Of a stretch of 45,885 nt of DNA, positions 18,623 through 28,116 are shown one piece after another. Source of the DNA: Planctomycetota bacterium (GTDB lineage: Bacteria; Planctomycetota; Planctomycetia; Gemmatales; Gemmataceae). Each line of letters begins with the position of its first letter. Position 1 is the first letter of the stretch. The notes beneath the pieces were generated by a model. The model made no database searches and was not told where the DNA came from. It was given only the letters and a program-made list of their open reading frames with translations. The translations under genes were made by a program, and so were the position numbers. Location: positions 1 through 45,885 of the forward strand of contig JAKBCS010000027.1 of assembly GCA_021807595.1 (NCBI GenBank). Reading direction: 5' to 3'.

Positions 18623-19033
18623 TCAAATATCCACAATCACTTCCGCAAGCCACCCATCATCATTTTGCTCCACCAGCAGGCCGTGATATGTAATGGCCTT
18701 TACCTCGTGGGTTAATTCGTGCCGCGCGGGATCGAACGGCTCGCCCCAACCGCTGCCTTGTAAACCGTCGGAGCGAACCTCCACCTCGAAACGACTCAAA
18801 AGCAGATGCTCGGCGTTGAAGTGATAGAGCAACTCCTTGAGCCAATCGAAGAGAAGATATTCGCGATCCTCGCCGACGACGACCAGGTCGAGACGGCGCG
18901 TCGGTTTCACCGCGTCGAGATTTTCGACGAGGGCCGCGAACAAGGCGCGCGCAGCCTCGGCGAACAGAGAGTTCAGATCGGGCGCGCAAATGCGCAATCC
19001 TAAATCAGCTGTATGGTCGAAGGTCTCGTACAT
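18623..19033 (-). CDS. Archease (RtcB RNA-ligase cofactor)
   Basis: The protein has 136 residues, the normal length. The family's N-terminus (YETFDHTADLGLRI), the central REYLLFDWLKELLYHF and the C-terminus (HEVKAITYHGLLVE ... GWLAEVIVDI) are all present. Conserved acidic residues (Asp near 11, the final Asp) bind metal in known archeases. Archease accelerates guanylylation of the RNA ligase RtcB, used in tRNA splicing or RNA repair. No rtcB gene lies in this window, so the partner must be elsewhere. Confidence 0.93.
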   Translation of the reverse strand: MYETFDHTADLGLRICAPDLNSLFAEAARALFAALVENLDAVKPTRRLDLVVVGEDREYLLFDWLKELLYHFNAEHLLLSRFEVEVRSDGLQGSGWGEPFDPARHELTHEVKAITYHGLLVEQNDDGWLAEVIVDI

Positions 19034-19336
19034 GATGCCAGTCTATCGCGCCAAAGTGTAGAAGGGACGTTGGCGAGCGCCCTTTTGTGCCCCAAGGTCG
19101 GCAATCGCTGCAAGTTCAACGTGCAAACCGGGCGAGAGGACAAACTGGGTGCCGACGGACTTCCTGACCTAACTTGCATTACCCCATCGACTTATGCTGC
19201 TCATCTTTGCTTCGCTCGTTTGCGGCACACTGTTTGCATCCTATCAAAGTGTTAGCAAGCATTGTAACTCTCCCCACAGTGCGTCCGTGGAATTGAGTCG
19301 ACGAACTTTACGATCTTTTCGCAACAGGAGAGTCCC
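19034..19336. other. 303-base region upstream of the DUF1559 gene
   Basis: No gene, clear promoter pair or strong hairpin is visible. The part from about 19190 is AT-richer and likely holds the start of the DUF1559 transcript. AACAGGAGAG just before 19337 is a good ribosome site. Confidence 0.5.
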
Positions 19337-20137
19337 ATGGTCCGTAATGCTCGCCGAGGTGGTTTTACCTTGATTGAGCTGCTCGTGGTGATAGCGATTA
19401 TCGCCATTCTGATCGGTCTACTACTGCCCGCCGTGCAAAAGGTGCGCGACGCCGCCGCCCGCGCTCAATCGCAAAATAATTTGAAGCAGATTGGATTGGC
19501 CATTAATAATATCGGTGGAACGTATAACACCCAGATCCCTCCGTCGTATGGGAGTTTTCCCGCGAATGGTCCCTTCGGCTCGATCTTCGATTTTATGTTG
19601 CCGTACATCGAACAACAGAATTTGTACAATCAATATAACCCAGGCTCCGGCGGGTATTTCGGTGGTCTCGGTGCCAGCGGTACGCCCAACCCCGTCGCAG
19701 CCACGGTGAAAACCTACGTCGCTCCCGCCGACTCTACCAACAACACCAACAGCCTGCCCGGTTTGACGAGTTATGCCTCGAATTACTTGTTGTTCGGCTC
19801 GGCAGGCGCTTCCTTGCCGGCCTCCTTTATCGATGGAACCTCGAACACGGTCATGTTCATGGAGCGCTACGCGCAGGCCAATCTGTCGGGCACACCGACG
19901 CAACACTATTGGTCGTCGATCAACAATTATATCGTGGCAACGGCAACGTCGGGCTATCAAATCTCCCCGCCCCCCAACGGCGCGATTGACGGGCTACCAC
20001 AAGGCTGCTCCACGGCGGCGATGATGGTCGGTCTCGGCGACGGCAGCGTTCGCGCCGTGACCAACGGCGTTAGCCCGTACACTTGGTATCTCGCGTGCAG
20101 CCCGAACGACGGCTTGCCCATGCCGAGCGATTGGTAA
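19337..20137 (+). CDS. DUF1559 protein with type II pseudopilin N-terminus
   Basis: The protein has 266 residues. The type IV/II prepilin signal is [20 protein letters not shown], cut after Gly9, followed by the single hydrophobic helix and then [20 protein letters not shown], the standard planctomycete DUF1559 opening. The rest is Asn/Tyr/Gly-rich, with the family's C-terminal motif [15 protein letters not shown]. These proteins are assumed to be pseudopilin-like surface or secretion components and occur in dozens of copies per planctomycete genome; their function is not established. Good ribosome site AACAGGAGAG. A terminator follows at 20233-20280. Confidence 0.93.
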   Translation: MVRNARRGGFTLIELLVVIAIIAILIGLLLPAVQKVRDAAARAQSQNNLKQIGLAINNIGGTYNTQIPPSYGSFPANGPFGSIFDFMLPYIEQQNLYNQYNPGSGGYFGGLGASGTPNPVAATVKTYVAPADSTNNTNSLPGLTSYASNYLLFGSAGASLPASFIDGTSNTVMFMERYAQANLSGTPTQHYWSSINNYIVATATSGYQISPPPNGAIDGLPQGCSTAAMMVGLGDGSVRAVTNGVSPYTWYLACSPNDGLPMPSDW

Positions 20138-20232
20138 TCCGAACCTAACGGAATCATTTCGGTCTTCTAGGCATGGCGCGTCTTCGACGCCTTGTGCCGG
20201 ACCTTCTGTCTCCCCCTCCTCCTCCACCACCG

Positions 20233-20280
20233 ACCCGTTCCCTCCATATCCATCGAGAGGGGACGGGTTCTCCTCTTTTT
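20233..20280 (+). terminator. Intrinsic terminator after the DUF1559 gene
   Basis: ACCCGTTCCC (20233-20242) pairs with GGGGACGGGT (20259-20268) with one bulged T, followed by the T-rich TCTCCTCTTTTT ending at 20280. It lies about 95 bases past the stop codon. Confidence 0.7.
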
Positions 20281-20369
20281 ACGTTCGATTGGTGTTAGCC
20301 CATTCATTTCGACGTGCAGTCGGCGGACAGACAGGTCGCCGGACGTTCCTATTTTTTCCTAGATTTTTC

Positions 20370-20397
20370 TTGACATGAAGAAATGAACCGTTACTAT
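20370..20397 (+). promoter_or_regulatory. Strong promoter candidate with no gene downstream
   Basis: A perfect -35 TTGACA (20370-20375) and -10 TACTAT (20392-20397) are separated by 16 bases. The only things downstream on this strand before the convergent permease gene are a short stretch and an intrinsic terminator, so the transcript would be a small RNA. Confidence 0.6.
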
Positions 20398-20403
20398 CCA
20401 ATC

Positions 20404-20474
20404 TACTTTCCGGCCTCTTCTCTGTTCCGGCCCCGCTGTTCGACTTGCTTGCAAGGCGTTCAGCGGGGTTTTTC
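20404..20474 (+). ncRNA. Putative small RNA of about 70 nt with intrinsic terminator
   Basis: Starting near 20404 (6-7 bases after the -10), the transcript would contain a GGCC/GGCC mini-stem (20412-20432 region) and end in a hairpin CCCCGCTG (20431-20438) / CAGCGGGG (20461-20468) followed by TTTTTCTT. No ribosome site or start codon is visible. It ends 16 bases before the stop codon of the convergent permease gene, so it might also simply insulate the two transcripts. Confidence 0.45.
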
Positions 20475-20489
20475 TTAACCTTTCTCTCG

Positions 20490-21506
20490 TCAATCACTCC
20501 CTTTTCGCTGGTATTGTCCTAGCGCCGTGTTGGCGACGACAATCGCGCCGATGAGGATGAGCTTCACCTCGACGGCCACGCCGAAGAGGTTGACGCCGTT
20601 TTCGAGGATGGCCAGGATCGACACGCCCAAGAGAGTGCCGAAAACGCCTCCTTGACCGCCGGAGAGGCTCGCTCCGCCGATGACCACCGCAGCGATCACT
20701 TCCAGCTCCAGCCCGACGCTGGAAGTCGGGTCGCCGCCGCTGCCTTGCGCGAAGACGAGAATGCCGGCCCATCCCGTCAATAGCCCGGAGAGGAAATAGA
20801 TCCAGATGCGGGTGCGTTCGATGGCGATGCCGCATAGCCGCGCCGCTTCCGCATTGGCCCCGACGGCATAGCAATGTCGGCCAAACACCGTGGTTCGCAA
20901 GAGAACGGCCATCAGTCCAGCCAGGACGAACAGACTCCACACGCCGGGATCGAAGACCAAACGATCCGGCACGGCGCGGGAAAGGGCATCGACCCAACCG
21001 GGTCTCGCTCCGGGGAACGGCAGCGTCTTGCGACCGGCCAACCACACCGCCAATCCGCGCGAAATACTCAACATGCCCAGCGTGGCTACGAAAGGGGTCA
21101 CGCGCAAGCGCGTGATCGCGAGACCGTTTACAAGCCCGGCCAGTCCGCCCACGCCGATCCCCACGTTCACCGCCGCCACGCTCGCCCAAGCCGTTCCATA
21201 CTCGGATGCCAGCATCCGATACGATTGCATCGCCGTAACCGTAACCAGCGCCACGACGGAACCGACCGAGAGATCGATGCCGCCGCCGATGACGACGACC
21301 AGCATACCCAGCGCGATGACGCCCGTGACGCTGCTGGTATGCAACAACACTTGCAGGTTGCGCAAACTGAGAAAAGTGGCCAGCTGCCCCTTCCAGTGTA
21401 GCAGCAGCGCGAACAGAAGAAACACGGTGAGAAGCCCAAGCAATGGCCCCGTGAGCCAACGCTTCCGCGCGGCACGGAGCGTTGAGGTACGAACGACATC
21501 TTTCAT
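20490..21506 (-). CDS. ABC transporter permease, ribose/sugar (RbsC-like) family
   Basis: The protein has 338 residues and about nine to ten hydrophobic membrane segments. The family signature is VVVIGGGIDLSVGSVVAL near residues 68-85, with GVFGTLLGVSILAILENGVNLFGV near the C-terminus. It resembles RbsC and other BPD_transp_2 permeases of sugar importers. The ATP-binding and substrate-binding subunits that normally sit beside it are not in the visible neighbours: the SNF2 helicase is upstream (start at 23926) and a convergent small RNA is downstream. It is therefore an orphan here. The sugar is unknown. Confidence 0.88.
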   Translation of the reverse strand: MKDVVRTSTLRAARKRWLTGPLLGLLTVFLLFALLLHWKGQLATFLSLRNLQVLLHTSSVTGVIALGMLVVVIGGGIDLSVGSVVALVTVTAMQSYRMLASEYGTAWASVAAVNVGIGVGGLAGLVNGLAITRLRVTPFVATLGMLSISRGLAVWLAGRKTLPFPGARPGWVDALSRAVPDRLVFDPGVWSLFVLAGLMAVLLRTTVFGRHCYAVGANAEAARLCGIAIERTRIWIYFLSGLLTGWAGILVFAQGSGGDPTSSVGLELEVIAAVVIGGASLSGGQGGVFGTLLGVSILAILENGVNLFGVAVEVKLILIGAIVVANTALGQYQRKGSD

Positions 21507-21628
21507 AGCGGGTTCCTAACGGTGCAACACAACTATCGGATTCTCGCCTCTCCCTTGCGAGCCTGCTAAAGCCTGGGGGCGGCTCTCGATCCTTGGCCGA
21601 CGCACGAGGGGTTGCGGAGCGAACGGGA

Positions 21629-23926
21629 CTAGGGACGGGTCTCTGGATCGAGCGCGCGAAGAATCGTCAATAATGCAGACTTTCCTCGTAGCAATATCTC
21701 TGGCGTCGGCAGAGGCAACTGTAATACCGGCTCTCCGCGCGCATCTTCAGTCAAGAAGGACGCGAGCGCGGCCGACCCCTTGCCGTCCGCTTTGCTTCTT
21801 GGCTGCGCCGCGCCGGCGAGGATCGCCGCCGCCGATTCGAGGAGTTGCACGCCCGCGAGAACCATCGAGAGGCGCGGATCGTTCGATACCTCGCTTGCCG
21901 ATGGCGTGTCGGTGGGCGCTTCCTCCGCGTTCGCCGCTCCGGCCAGCGCGCGCATCGTTTGAAGAAACGCGCCTCGGCCGAGCGAGGAAAACAATAATTC
22001 CTCGTTGGTTCCGGAGAATAGTTCGGCGAACAGGGAGCTTTTTATCGCCAAGGTCCGCAGCACGCTTTCTTCGATGCTGTCGCGCATCACCAAGTTGAAG
22101 ACTTGCACGGGGCGATGTTGGCCCATGCGATGCACGCGTGCGATGCGTTGCTCCAAGACGGCGGGATTCCACGGCATTTCGAGATTGACGACGGTATCCG
22201 CCGTTTGCAGGTTCAATCCGGTTCCTCCCGCATCGGTGCTGAGAAAGACGCGACAATCCGCCGCGTCGCGGAAACGTTCCAACAGCCCGCGCCGCTCCTT
22301 GCCCGGTACGCCTCCATGCAGTACGGCGAAGCCGACTCCGAGCTTCTCCACCACTTCCGCCGTCAGACGCAACATCGTCTCCCACTGGCTGAAGATCACG
22401 ATCTTATGCGGTCCCGAAAAGAGCAAATCGCGCAACAGCTCTGCCAACTCCTCCAATTTCGGCGACACGTTCGCCTGTTCGTCGAGTAGAAACGTGCTGT
22501 CGCATAACATGCGCAGATTGTTGATGGACGCGAGGATGCGCCTTCGGTCGATCTCGGTGAGATATTTCTTTTGCAGCAGCCGAGCCAGCGCGTGGCTCTG
22601 TTCGGCATAGAGGGTTCGCTGCGCCTCGGCCATTTCGACATAGACCGTCGTATCGGTGCGCGCCGGCAATTGCGACAGCACCTCGGAGCGGGTTCGCCGC
22701 AGCAGGATCGGCTCCAATTTCTCGCGGATTTTATCGAGATGACGATAGCCCAACAGCGTGCCGTTCTCGTCCAGAACGCGATGATCGTGCAGAAACTGGA
22801 AAGCGGGGCCGAGCCGCCGATCGTCCACAAACTGCACGATGCTGTACAACTCTTCGAGCTTGTTTTCGAGCGGAGTGCCCGTCAGTACCACGGCATAACG
22901 GCTGCGCAGACGCTTGACCGCGCGCGTGGTCTTCGCCTCCCAGTTTTTGATGCGCTGCGCCTCGTCGAGGACGATGACATCCGGTTGCCAGACGTTGAGT
23001 TCCTCAACGTCGCGCACGGCAATCTCGTAGTTGATGAGGCGATAGAACGTCGGTTGGCGATAGAGCGACCGGCGTTGCGGCGACGTGCCGTCGATAACCT
23101 GCACGGCCCGACCGGTGTACTTGTGAATCTCCGTTTCCCACTGATATTTCACCGACGCTGGCGCGACGACCAGCACGCGCTCGATGCCGCGTTCGCGCGC
23201 CAAGAGTTCGATTGCCGCCAACGTCTGCACCGTCTTTCCCAAACCCATATCGTCGCCGAGAATGGCCCGGCCACGACAGGCGAGAAACAGCGCCCCACGC
23301 ATCTGATAGGGATAGAGAGGCACGCGTAGCAGATCGCGCAGCGGTTCGGGAGACTGGCCCGCTTCGAGTTGGCCGAGGAGATCGCGTTCGCGCTGGGCCA
23401 TTTCGTGCCGTTCGATCTCGCGCTCCATGAACTCCATCGCATCGGAGAAGATCGTCACTTGTTCCGGCACGCACTCGGCCAGTTCGATCAGCTTTTGGTA
23501 GTCGTCTCCGCCTTTCCACAAACCGCGCGGATCGAAGAATGCCTCGGCCAAGGCGCGAAGCCGATCGGAATAGCGCGGTGGCAGATGCAAGCCTACGCGC
23601 AATTGCTCTCCGTAATGAAGATAAATCTCCGGATGGGTGATGGCGGCTTTGCGCCGGCGCAGCTGGGGCGGCGTCTCTTGCCGCAACGAGGCCAACACGG
23701 CCTCAATGTGTTTGCAGGTGCCGAGCGTGTTGGTACGATAATCGGGACATTCGCAGGTGTTGTCTCCGACATCGAACCCGCGAATGCTGACGCGATACTG
23801 TCCTCCGGTCGTCGGATTGGTGATCCGATAATCGCTGAACACACGATTGCGTCCGAGATTCTGAATGCGAAACTGCTCCTCGGCGGCGCGGCGTCGGCGA
23901 ATATCAATCTGTTCCTCACGGAGCAT
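21629..23926 (-). CDS. SNF2-family helicase with N-terminal SWIM zinc finger
   Basis: The protein has 765 residues. An N-terminal SWIM finger has Cys58, Cys60, Cys71 and His73 in CECPDYRTNTLGTCKH. The SNF2 ATPase core follows: motif I GDDMGLGKT, motif II DEAQ, motif III LTGTPLEN, and in the second lobe STDAGGTGLNLQ and the arginine-bearing QRIARVHRMGQ. About 115 C-terminal residues are Ala-rich and unrecognised. Such proteins translocate on double-stranded DNA and act in repair, transcription recycling or defence; the SWIM finger suggests DNA or protein binding. The start at 23926 is MLREEQIDIRRR with GGTGAGGAG upstream. A minus-strand promoter candidate lies at 24173-24200. Confidence 0.93.
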   Translation of the reverse strand: MLREEQIDIRRRRAAEEQFRIQNLGRNRVFSDYRITNPTTGGQYRVSIRGFDVGDNTCECPDYRTNTLGTCKHIEAVLASLRQETPPQLRRRKAAITHPEIYLHYGEQLRVGLHLPPRYSDRLRALAEAFFDPRGLWKGGDDYQKLIELAECVPEQVTIFSDAMEFMEREIERHEMAQRERDLLGQLEAGQSPEPLRDLLRVPLYPYQMRGALFLACRGRAILGDDMGLGKTVQTLAAIELLARERGIERVLVVAPASVKYQWETEIHKYTGRAVQVIDGTSPQRRSLYRQPTFYRLINYEIAVRDVEELNVWQPDVIVLDEAQRIKNWEAKTTRAVKRLRSRYAVVLTGTPLENKLEELYSIVQFVDDRRLGPAFQFLHDHRVLDENGTLLGYRHLDKIREKLEPILLRRTRSEVLSQLPARTDTTVYVEMAEAQRTLYAEQSHALARLLQKKYLTEIDRRRILASINNLRMLCDSTFLLDEQANVSPKLEELAELLRDLLFSGPHKIVIFSQWETMLRLTAEVVEKLGVGFAVLHGGVPGKERRGLLERFRDAADCRVFLSTDAGGTGLNLQTADTVVNLEMPWNPAVLEQRIARVHRMGQHRPVQVFNLVMRDSIEESVLRTLAIKSSLFAELFSGTNEELLFSSLGRGAFLQTMRALAGAANAEEAPTDTPSASEVSNDPRLSMVLAGVQLLESAAAILAGAAQPRSKADGKGSAALASFLTEDARGEPVLQLPLPTPEILLRGKSALLTILRALDPETRP

Positions 23927-24172
23927 GGCGACTCCTCACCTTCGATTCGGAACGGAACGAGGTGATTATTCTCAACGGGTGACCATGATCCACCGATCGG
24001 TTCCAGCCTGCCGCATGTGCCAGGGGGATGAGCAGAGTAGAATCGCGTTGCCCGCAGAGGTATCCGACTCGCAGTTGCTCGGTCGATCTCAGAGAAAGGA
24101 TTTTCGTATGGCCGCGCACGAGGACACCGAGAGGGATGGAACGGGATGGCTCATCCACACCGCTAACTCTCG

Positions 24173-24200
24173 ATTATCCCCGATAGGAAAGACTTGTCAA
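24173..24200 (-). promoter_or_regulatory. Promoter candidate upstream of the SNF2 gene
   Basis: On the minus strand a perfect TTGACA (24200-24195) and GATAAT (24178-24173) are separated by 16 bases. Transcription from about 24166 would leave a leader of about 240 bases before the helicase start. An 80-codon frame within the leader (from 24158) has no ribosome site. The -35 begins at the base just below the end of the neighbouring gene at 24201. Confidence 0.55.
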
Positions 24201-24770
24201 TCAGGTATGCCTTTTTTTTCCCCAACGGTGTTTCGAGGAGGCCGCCCAACGATGACCGCCGGTCCAGCGAGTGCCGTTCGATTTGCGGCGCTCGTTTGTA
24301 ACCACCACGGTATTGGACGGCCCGTACAATCGCTGATATTCCTCCTCGACGCGCACAACCGCGCGGTCGCTCTCGCCGGGTGACTTCTCCAGCAATCGAC
24401 TTTGCACCCAGCAGAGGACTTGCCTTCCGACACCGGGCGGATCGATGGGCGTTACATACTGTGTTACCATTCCCACCGCACCGCTGCCGATCATTCGATT
24501 GGCGATTTGAAATCGCTCAACGGCTTCTTCGAGGCTCAGATGCCCGGCCAGCAATTCCTCGACAATCTCCGATTTGATTTGACCCGAGTACGCCGCGATC
24601 TGGTTCCGTTCGTCGAGAGCTTGCGAGCGGCGCAGCTCGTACACGAGCCGCTGACTGTCGGACAGGGGGCTGGCCTTATCGAGGAGCCGCCAACCGGCAA
24701 AGCTCGACAATCCGGCCCCGATGAGCGAGACGGCTCCGAAGAACACGACGGTGCGGGAGAGCAGCTTCAT
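24201..24770 (-). CDS. Small membrane-anchored protein of unknown function
   Basis: The protein has 189 residues. One N-terminal hydrophobic helix (residues 8-28, VVFFGAVSLIGAGLSSFAGW) is an uncleaved anchor or signal. The following region, about residues 40-90, is charged and helical (SQRLVYELRRSQALDERNQI), possibly a short coiled coil. The basic C-terminus may be cytoplasmic or periplasmic depending on orientation. The ribosome site is GAAGGAAA. No family is recognised. It stands alone between the SNF2 gene and the second DUF1501 gene on the same strand. Confidence 0.6.
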   Translation of the reverse strand: MKLLSRTVVFFGAVSLIGAGLSSFAGWRLLDKASPLSDSQRLVYELRRSQALDERNQIAAYSGQIKSEIVEELLAGHLSLEEAVERFQIANRMIGSGAVGMVTQYVTPIDPPGVGRQVLCWVQSRLLEKSPGESDRAVVRVEEEYQRLYGPSNTVVVTNERRKSNGTRWTGGHRWAASSKHRWGKKRHT

Positions 24771-24880
24771 TTTCCTTCGCTCGCTTTCAATTTTTCGCGG
24801 GAGGGTTCATCGACGATCCGAGGCGGAAGCGACGGGGTTTTCGCTTACGCTTCGGATCGCCGTTTGCGGTGGGAAGGAGA

Positions 24881-26146
24881 TCAACTGACGATTTCTTTCA
24901 GAACGTTCGCGCCTTTGTCCACGATGCGGATAGGCCGCCCGATGGACGTGTTGTTCTGCTTCTTCCAGTTGATGCCGAGGACCTCGCAGACGGTGGCCAA
25001 AAAGTCGAGGGCCGAGATGGGCCTTTCGACGACCGTTGCGCCTTCCTTGTCGGTCTTGCCGACCACCTGGCCGCCCTTGATGCCTCCGCCGATCATCAGC
25101 GAACTCCAGGCGCGCGGATAGTGATCGCGTCCGGGCTTGGCTCCCCGTTGATTGATGCGCGGCGTGCGCCCGAACTCACCCATCCACACGATGAGAGTGC
25201 TATCGAGCAAGCCGCGTTGCTTCAGATCGCGAACGAGGGCGGCCATCGCGGGATCGCATTGTTGCGAGAGCGATTTTACCCGATCGAAGTTGTTCTGATG
25301 CGTGTCCCACTGCGGCAGCGTCACCTCAACGAACGAGACGCCGGATTCGATCAACCTTCGCGCCAACAAGCAACCGTCGCCGAATCGGCTCGAGCCGTAG
25401 GCCGCGCGCGCCGAAGCCGGTTCTTGCGTCAGATCGAATGCCTTCGCTTCCTTCGATTGCATGAGGGTGACGGCGCGTTGATAGGTCGTCTTGTGATCGG
25501 CGCCGGCATCGGCTTTGTACTCGCGGTAAAAGGCCGATTCCATTTCTTGAAGCAGACTCAAGCGGTCGTCGAAGTGGCTGCCGGTCGTCATCGGTTTCAG
25601 ATTCTCGACGCCGCGCGCCGGATCGTTGACGATAAGTGGAGCGTGCTTTGCGCCGAGGAAACCCGCGCCGAAACTGCGACCGATGGAGACGTAGTTCGGC
25701 ATGGGCGAATCGGAGCGGCCGATCTCGGCGGATACCAACGAACCGAGACTCGGATACGTCAAGCCGCCTTGTCCCTCTTTGTATCCGGTATGGAGATAAT
25801 ACTTGGCGCGGCCGTGCGCGCCTTCGCTGGTACTCATGCCGCGCAAGAGGGCGGCGTGGTGCATCAACTTGGCAAACTTGGGAAAATGTTCGCCGATTTG
25901 AATGCCGGGTACGGAGGTCGCGATCGGCTTGAAGTCGCCGCCGTCCTTGGTCCCCGGCTTCAGATCGAACGTGTCCTTATGACTGGGTCCGCCGTCCATC
26001 CAGAGGAGGATGCACGATTTGTGTTTGCTCGGCACGGCGGCGGCGCGGCTGGCCAACACTTTGAACCAACCGGAAAGCGATACTGCCGAGACACCTGCCG
26101 CCGACATTTTCATCCAGTCGCGGCGCGAAAGATTCAAAAACGTCAC
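24881..26146 (-). CDS. DUF1501 family protein (copy 2)
   Basis: The protein has 421 residues. The N-terminus (NLSRRDWMKMSAAGVSAVSL) has the twin-arginine-type signal. DUF1501 blocks are present: CILLWMDGGPSHKDTFDLKP near 40-60, and late blocks VWMGEFGRTPRINQRGAKPG and GGGIKGGQVVGKTDKEGATV. It is clearly paralogous to the copy at 11271-12617, with the same order of motifs and the same C-terminal ending (IGRPIRI). It lies 68 bases downstream of its DUF1549/DUF1553 partner. No enzymatic reaction is established for the family. Confidence 0.92.
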   Translation of the reverse strand: MTFLNLSRRDWMKMSAAGVSAVSLSGWFKVLASRAAAVPSKHKSCILLWMDGGPSHKDTFDLKPGTKDGGDFKPIATSVPGIQIGEHFPKFAKLMHHAALLRGMSTSEGAHGRAKYYLHTGYKEGQGGLTYPSLGSLVSAEIGRSDSPMPNYVSIGRSFGAGFLGAKHAPLIVNDPARGVENLKPMTTGSHFDDRLSLLQEMESAFYREYKADAGADHKTTYQRAVTLMQSKEAKAFDLTQEPASARAAYGSSRFGDGCLLARRLIESGVSFVEVTLPQWDTHQNNFDRVKSLSQQCDPAMAALVRDLKQRGLLDSTLIVWMGEFGRTPRINQRGAKPGRDHYPRAWSSLMIGGGIKGGQVVGKTDKEGATVVERPISALDFLATVCEVLGINWKKQNNTSIGRPIRIVDKGANVLKEIVS

Positions 26147-26214
26147 GAGTCATCTCCTTCGATCATCGCGGTAGGGTCGGTCGAGCGGAGCGAAAGCCAC
26201 CCCACGGGTGTCGT

Positions 26215-27795
26215 TTAATGATTCATCGTAAATTCGCTGCTGTTCAGCAACACCCACAAGATGTCGCCGTATGCCTGGCGCGGCTCGTCGTCGTGCTTGC
26301 GGACGAGAGCCAAACAGCGATCGCGTTCGTGTCCCGTCGGCCTGCGCGATAGCACGGTCAGATACAGACGATCGACGATTTGCTCCGCCGTCCCGCCGGA
26401 TTGCAAGATCGGCGTCAGGGCGGCGGCATTGTTGAGCATGGGAGCGTTCATCATGCGCAGCACTTGCGGGATGCCGAGTTGATATTCGGTCGGATCGGCG
26501 TTGTCGTCGCCTTTGAAGAAGGCCACGAACAGGGTACGCGGCGTGAGGTTGCGCAGCACGGCGGCCTGAACGGCGTTGGCGGCTCGACGTTGCAGGCGGT
26601 CGGGATTCGGAGCGCCGACCACTTGCACCAGCGAATCGAATAGTTGCTCCGGCGTCAGCACTTTGATCGCCATGCGACTGTACATTTCGGGTCCGGCTTC
26701 CTTGTTTTCGGCGAGCGGTTTGCTCGTCCGCTGATAGGTCGCGCTGTTGCAAATCGAGCGGAACAGGTTTTTCACGTCGAAACCGTCCGCCACGAATTGT
26801 GCGGACAAGTCGCTCAGCAATTGCGGATGCGACGGCTTGTTGCCGTCGTGCATGTCGTCGATGGGATTGACGATCCCTCGCCCGAACAGCTGCGCCCACA
26901 GTCGATTGACCATCGCTCGGCTGAAATAGGGATTTTTCGGACTCGTCATCCACTCGGCCAGCGCGGGACGAGCGGCACTGCCGTCGGCAATTTTCGGCGA
27001 ATCGCCTTGCAAGAACTTCGGCGGCACGCGCTTGGCCGAGAGGGGCAGGCGAAGGGGTCGTCCTTTGCCGTTCTCGCCGATGGCGACCTTGCCGGCTTTA
27101 TTGTTGAGGATCGCTTGACGAGGATTGCCTTGAATGCTCACTTTGGTAAAGAAAGCGGCCATCCCCCAATAGGCATCTTGCTTCCAGTCGGTGAACGGAT
27201 GATTGTGGCACTGGGCACATTGCAACTGCACGCCGAGGAACATGCGAGTGGCGTTGTCGGTCAGCTTGTCCGGGGCGGCGTTGGCAAGGTAATAGATCAC
27301 CGCGCCGTTCTTATCGATTTCGCCTTCCGCTGTGAGAATCTCTCGGACCATCCGATCCCACGGCACATTTTCGTTGAAGCGCGTTTCGAGCCAGGTTGTC
27401 ATCTTGGCAAATGGAACGAAGCGATTGTCCGTGGTGCGCGGGAGCAAGAGGCTCTGCCAGATGTCGGCCTGATGCTTGCCGAAGTCGGTGGAGGCGAGCA
27501 GTTCGTCGATGAGTTTCGCGCGCTTGTTGGGTTCGCGGCTGTCGAGGAAGGCGACGGTTTTGTCCGCCGTGGGAATGTGTCCGATGAGATCGAGATAAAC
27601 GCGGCGGAGAAACTCGGCATCGTCGCAGCGTGGCGACGCGGTAACGCTCTCGGACTGCAGGCGCGCGTCGATGGCTTCGTCGATGCGGCGAGTCATAGCT
27701 CGGCCGTCCGGTTTTCGATCCTCTGCGGCTGCGGAGTGGACGGCCAGGGTGAGAGCGAACAGGGCGTACGGCAGAGCCGAAGCGCGGCGAAACAT
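26215..27795 (-). CDS. DUF1549/DUF1553 protein with a CxxCH motif (copy 2)
   Basis: The protein has 526 residues from ATG 27795, with GGAGG upstream and a signal peptide (LPYALFALTLAVHSAAA). The frame is open 69 codons further, without support. DUF1549 comes first, with DAEFLRRVYLDLIGHIP and CAQCHNHPF, a possible haem c attachment site; DUF1553 follows (NRLWAQLFGRGIVNPIDDMH). It is the same short form as the copy at 12711-14312, without a PSCyt1 domain. The two pairs share gene order and orientation, which suggests an old duplication. It is followed by DUF1501 copy 2. Confidence 0.92.
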   Translation of the reverse strand: MFRRASALPYALFALTLAVHSAAAEDRKPDGRAMTRRIDEAIDARLQSESVTASPRCDDAEFLRRVYLDLIGHIPTADKTVAFLDSREPNKRAKLIDELLASTDFGKHQADIWQSLLLPRTTDNRFVPFAKMTTWLETRFNENVPWDRMVREILTAEGEIDKNGAVIYYLANAAPDKLTDNATRMFLGVQLQCAQCHNHPFTDWKQDAYWGMAAFFTKVSIQGNPRQAILNNKAGKVAIGENGKGRPLRLPLSAKRVPPKFLQGDSPKIADGSAARPALAEWMTSPKNPYFSRAMVNRLWAQLFGRGIVNPIDDMHDGNKPSHPQLLSDLSAQFVADGFDVKNLFRSICNSATYQRTSKPLAENKEAGPEMYSRMAIKVLTPEQLFDSLVQVVGAPNPDRLQRRAANAVQAAVLRNLTPRTLFVAFFKGDDNADPTEYQLGIPQVLRMMNAPMLNNAAALTPILQSGGTAEQIVDRLYLTVLSRRPTGHERDRCLALVRKHDDEPRQAYGDILWVLLNSSEFTMNH

Positions 27796-28116
27796 GGTGC
27801 GACCTCCAAGAGCGGCGTTCGAGTTACTCGCATCCAGCAAGCGATTGGCATTCAGGTCATTCAACCCCATCCTAGTGCCGAAGTTTCGCCACTCGATTCG
27901 CTTTAACCGCTTTCTCACGTTCTTTCGATTTCTCATGGATCCTCGCTTTGAAAGGCGAAGGACTCCATACGGGGAAGACGGGAGAGTAAAGTGGGCATTC
28001 AAGTTTTATCTGGGAAGTGCCGATGGAACGAGGTATTCGATTTATACGGCGGCCGACACGGAGACGCGATCAGGGAACGTGTGGTCTCGCGGTCGCCTTT
28101 ATCACTAAGGTGCTTC
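27796..28116. other. 321-base region between the DUF1549 gene and a small zinc-ribbon gene
   Basis: This divergent spacer should hold promoters for both flanking genes, but I see no convincing -35/-10 pair and no strong hairpin. A continuation of the DUF1549 frame crosses part of it without coding support. Confidence 0.4.

Noticed and set aside
23985-24383. Plus-strand frame from ATG 23985 between SNF2 and the small membrane protein
   Set aside because: Overlaps the opposite gene at 24201-24770 and has no ribosome site; a strong minus-strand promoter explains the region better.
24869-27906. Long plus-strand frames opposite the second DUF1501/DUF1549 pair
   Set aside because: Same situation as the first pair. 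No start signals or domains.
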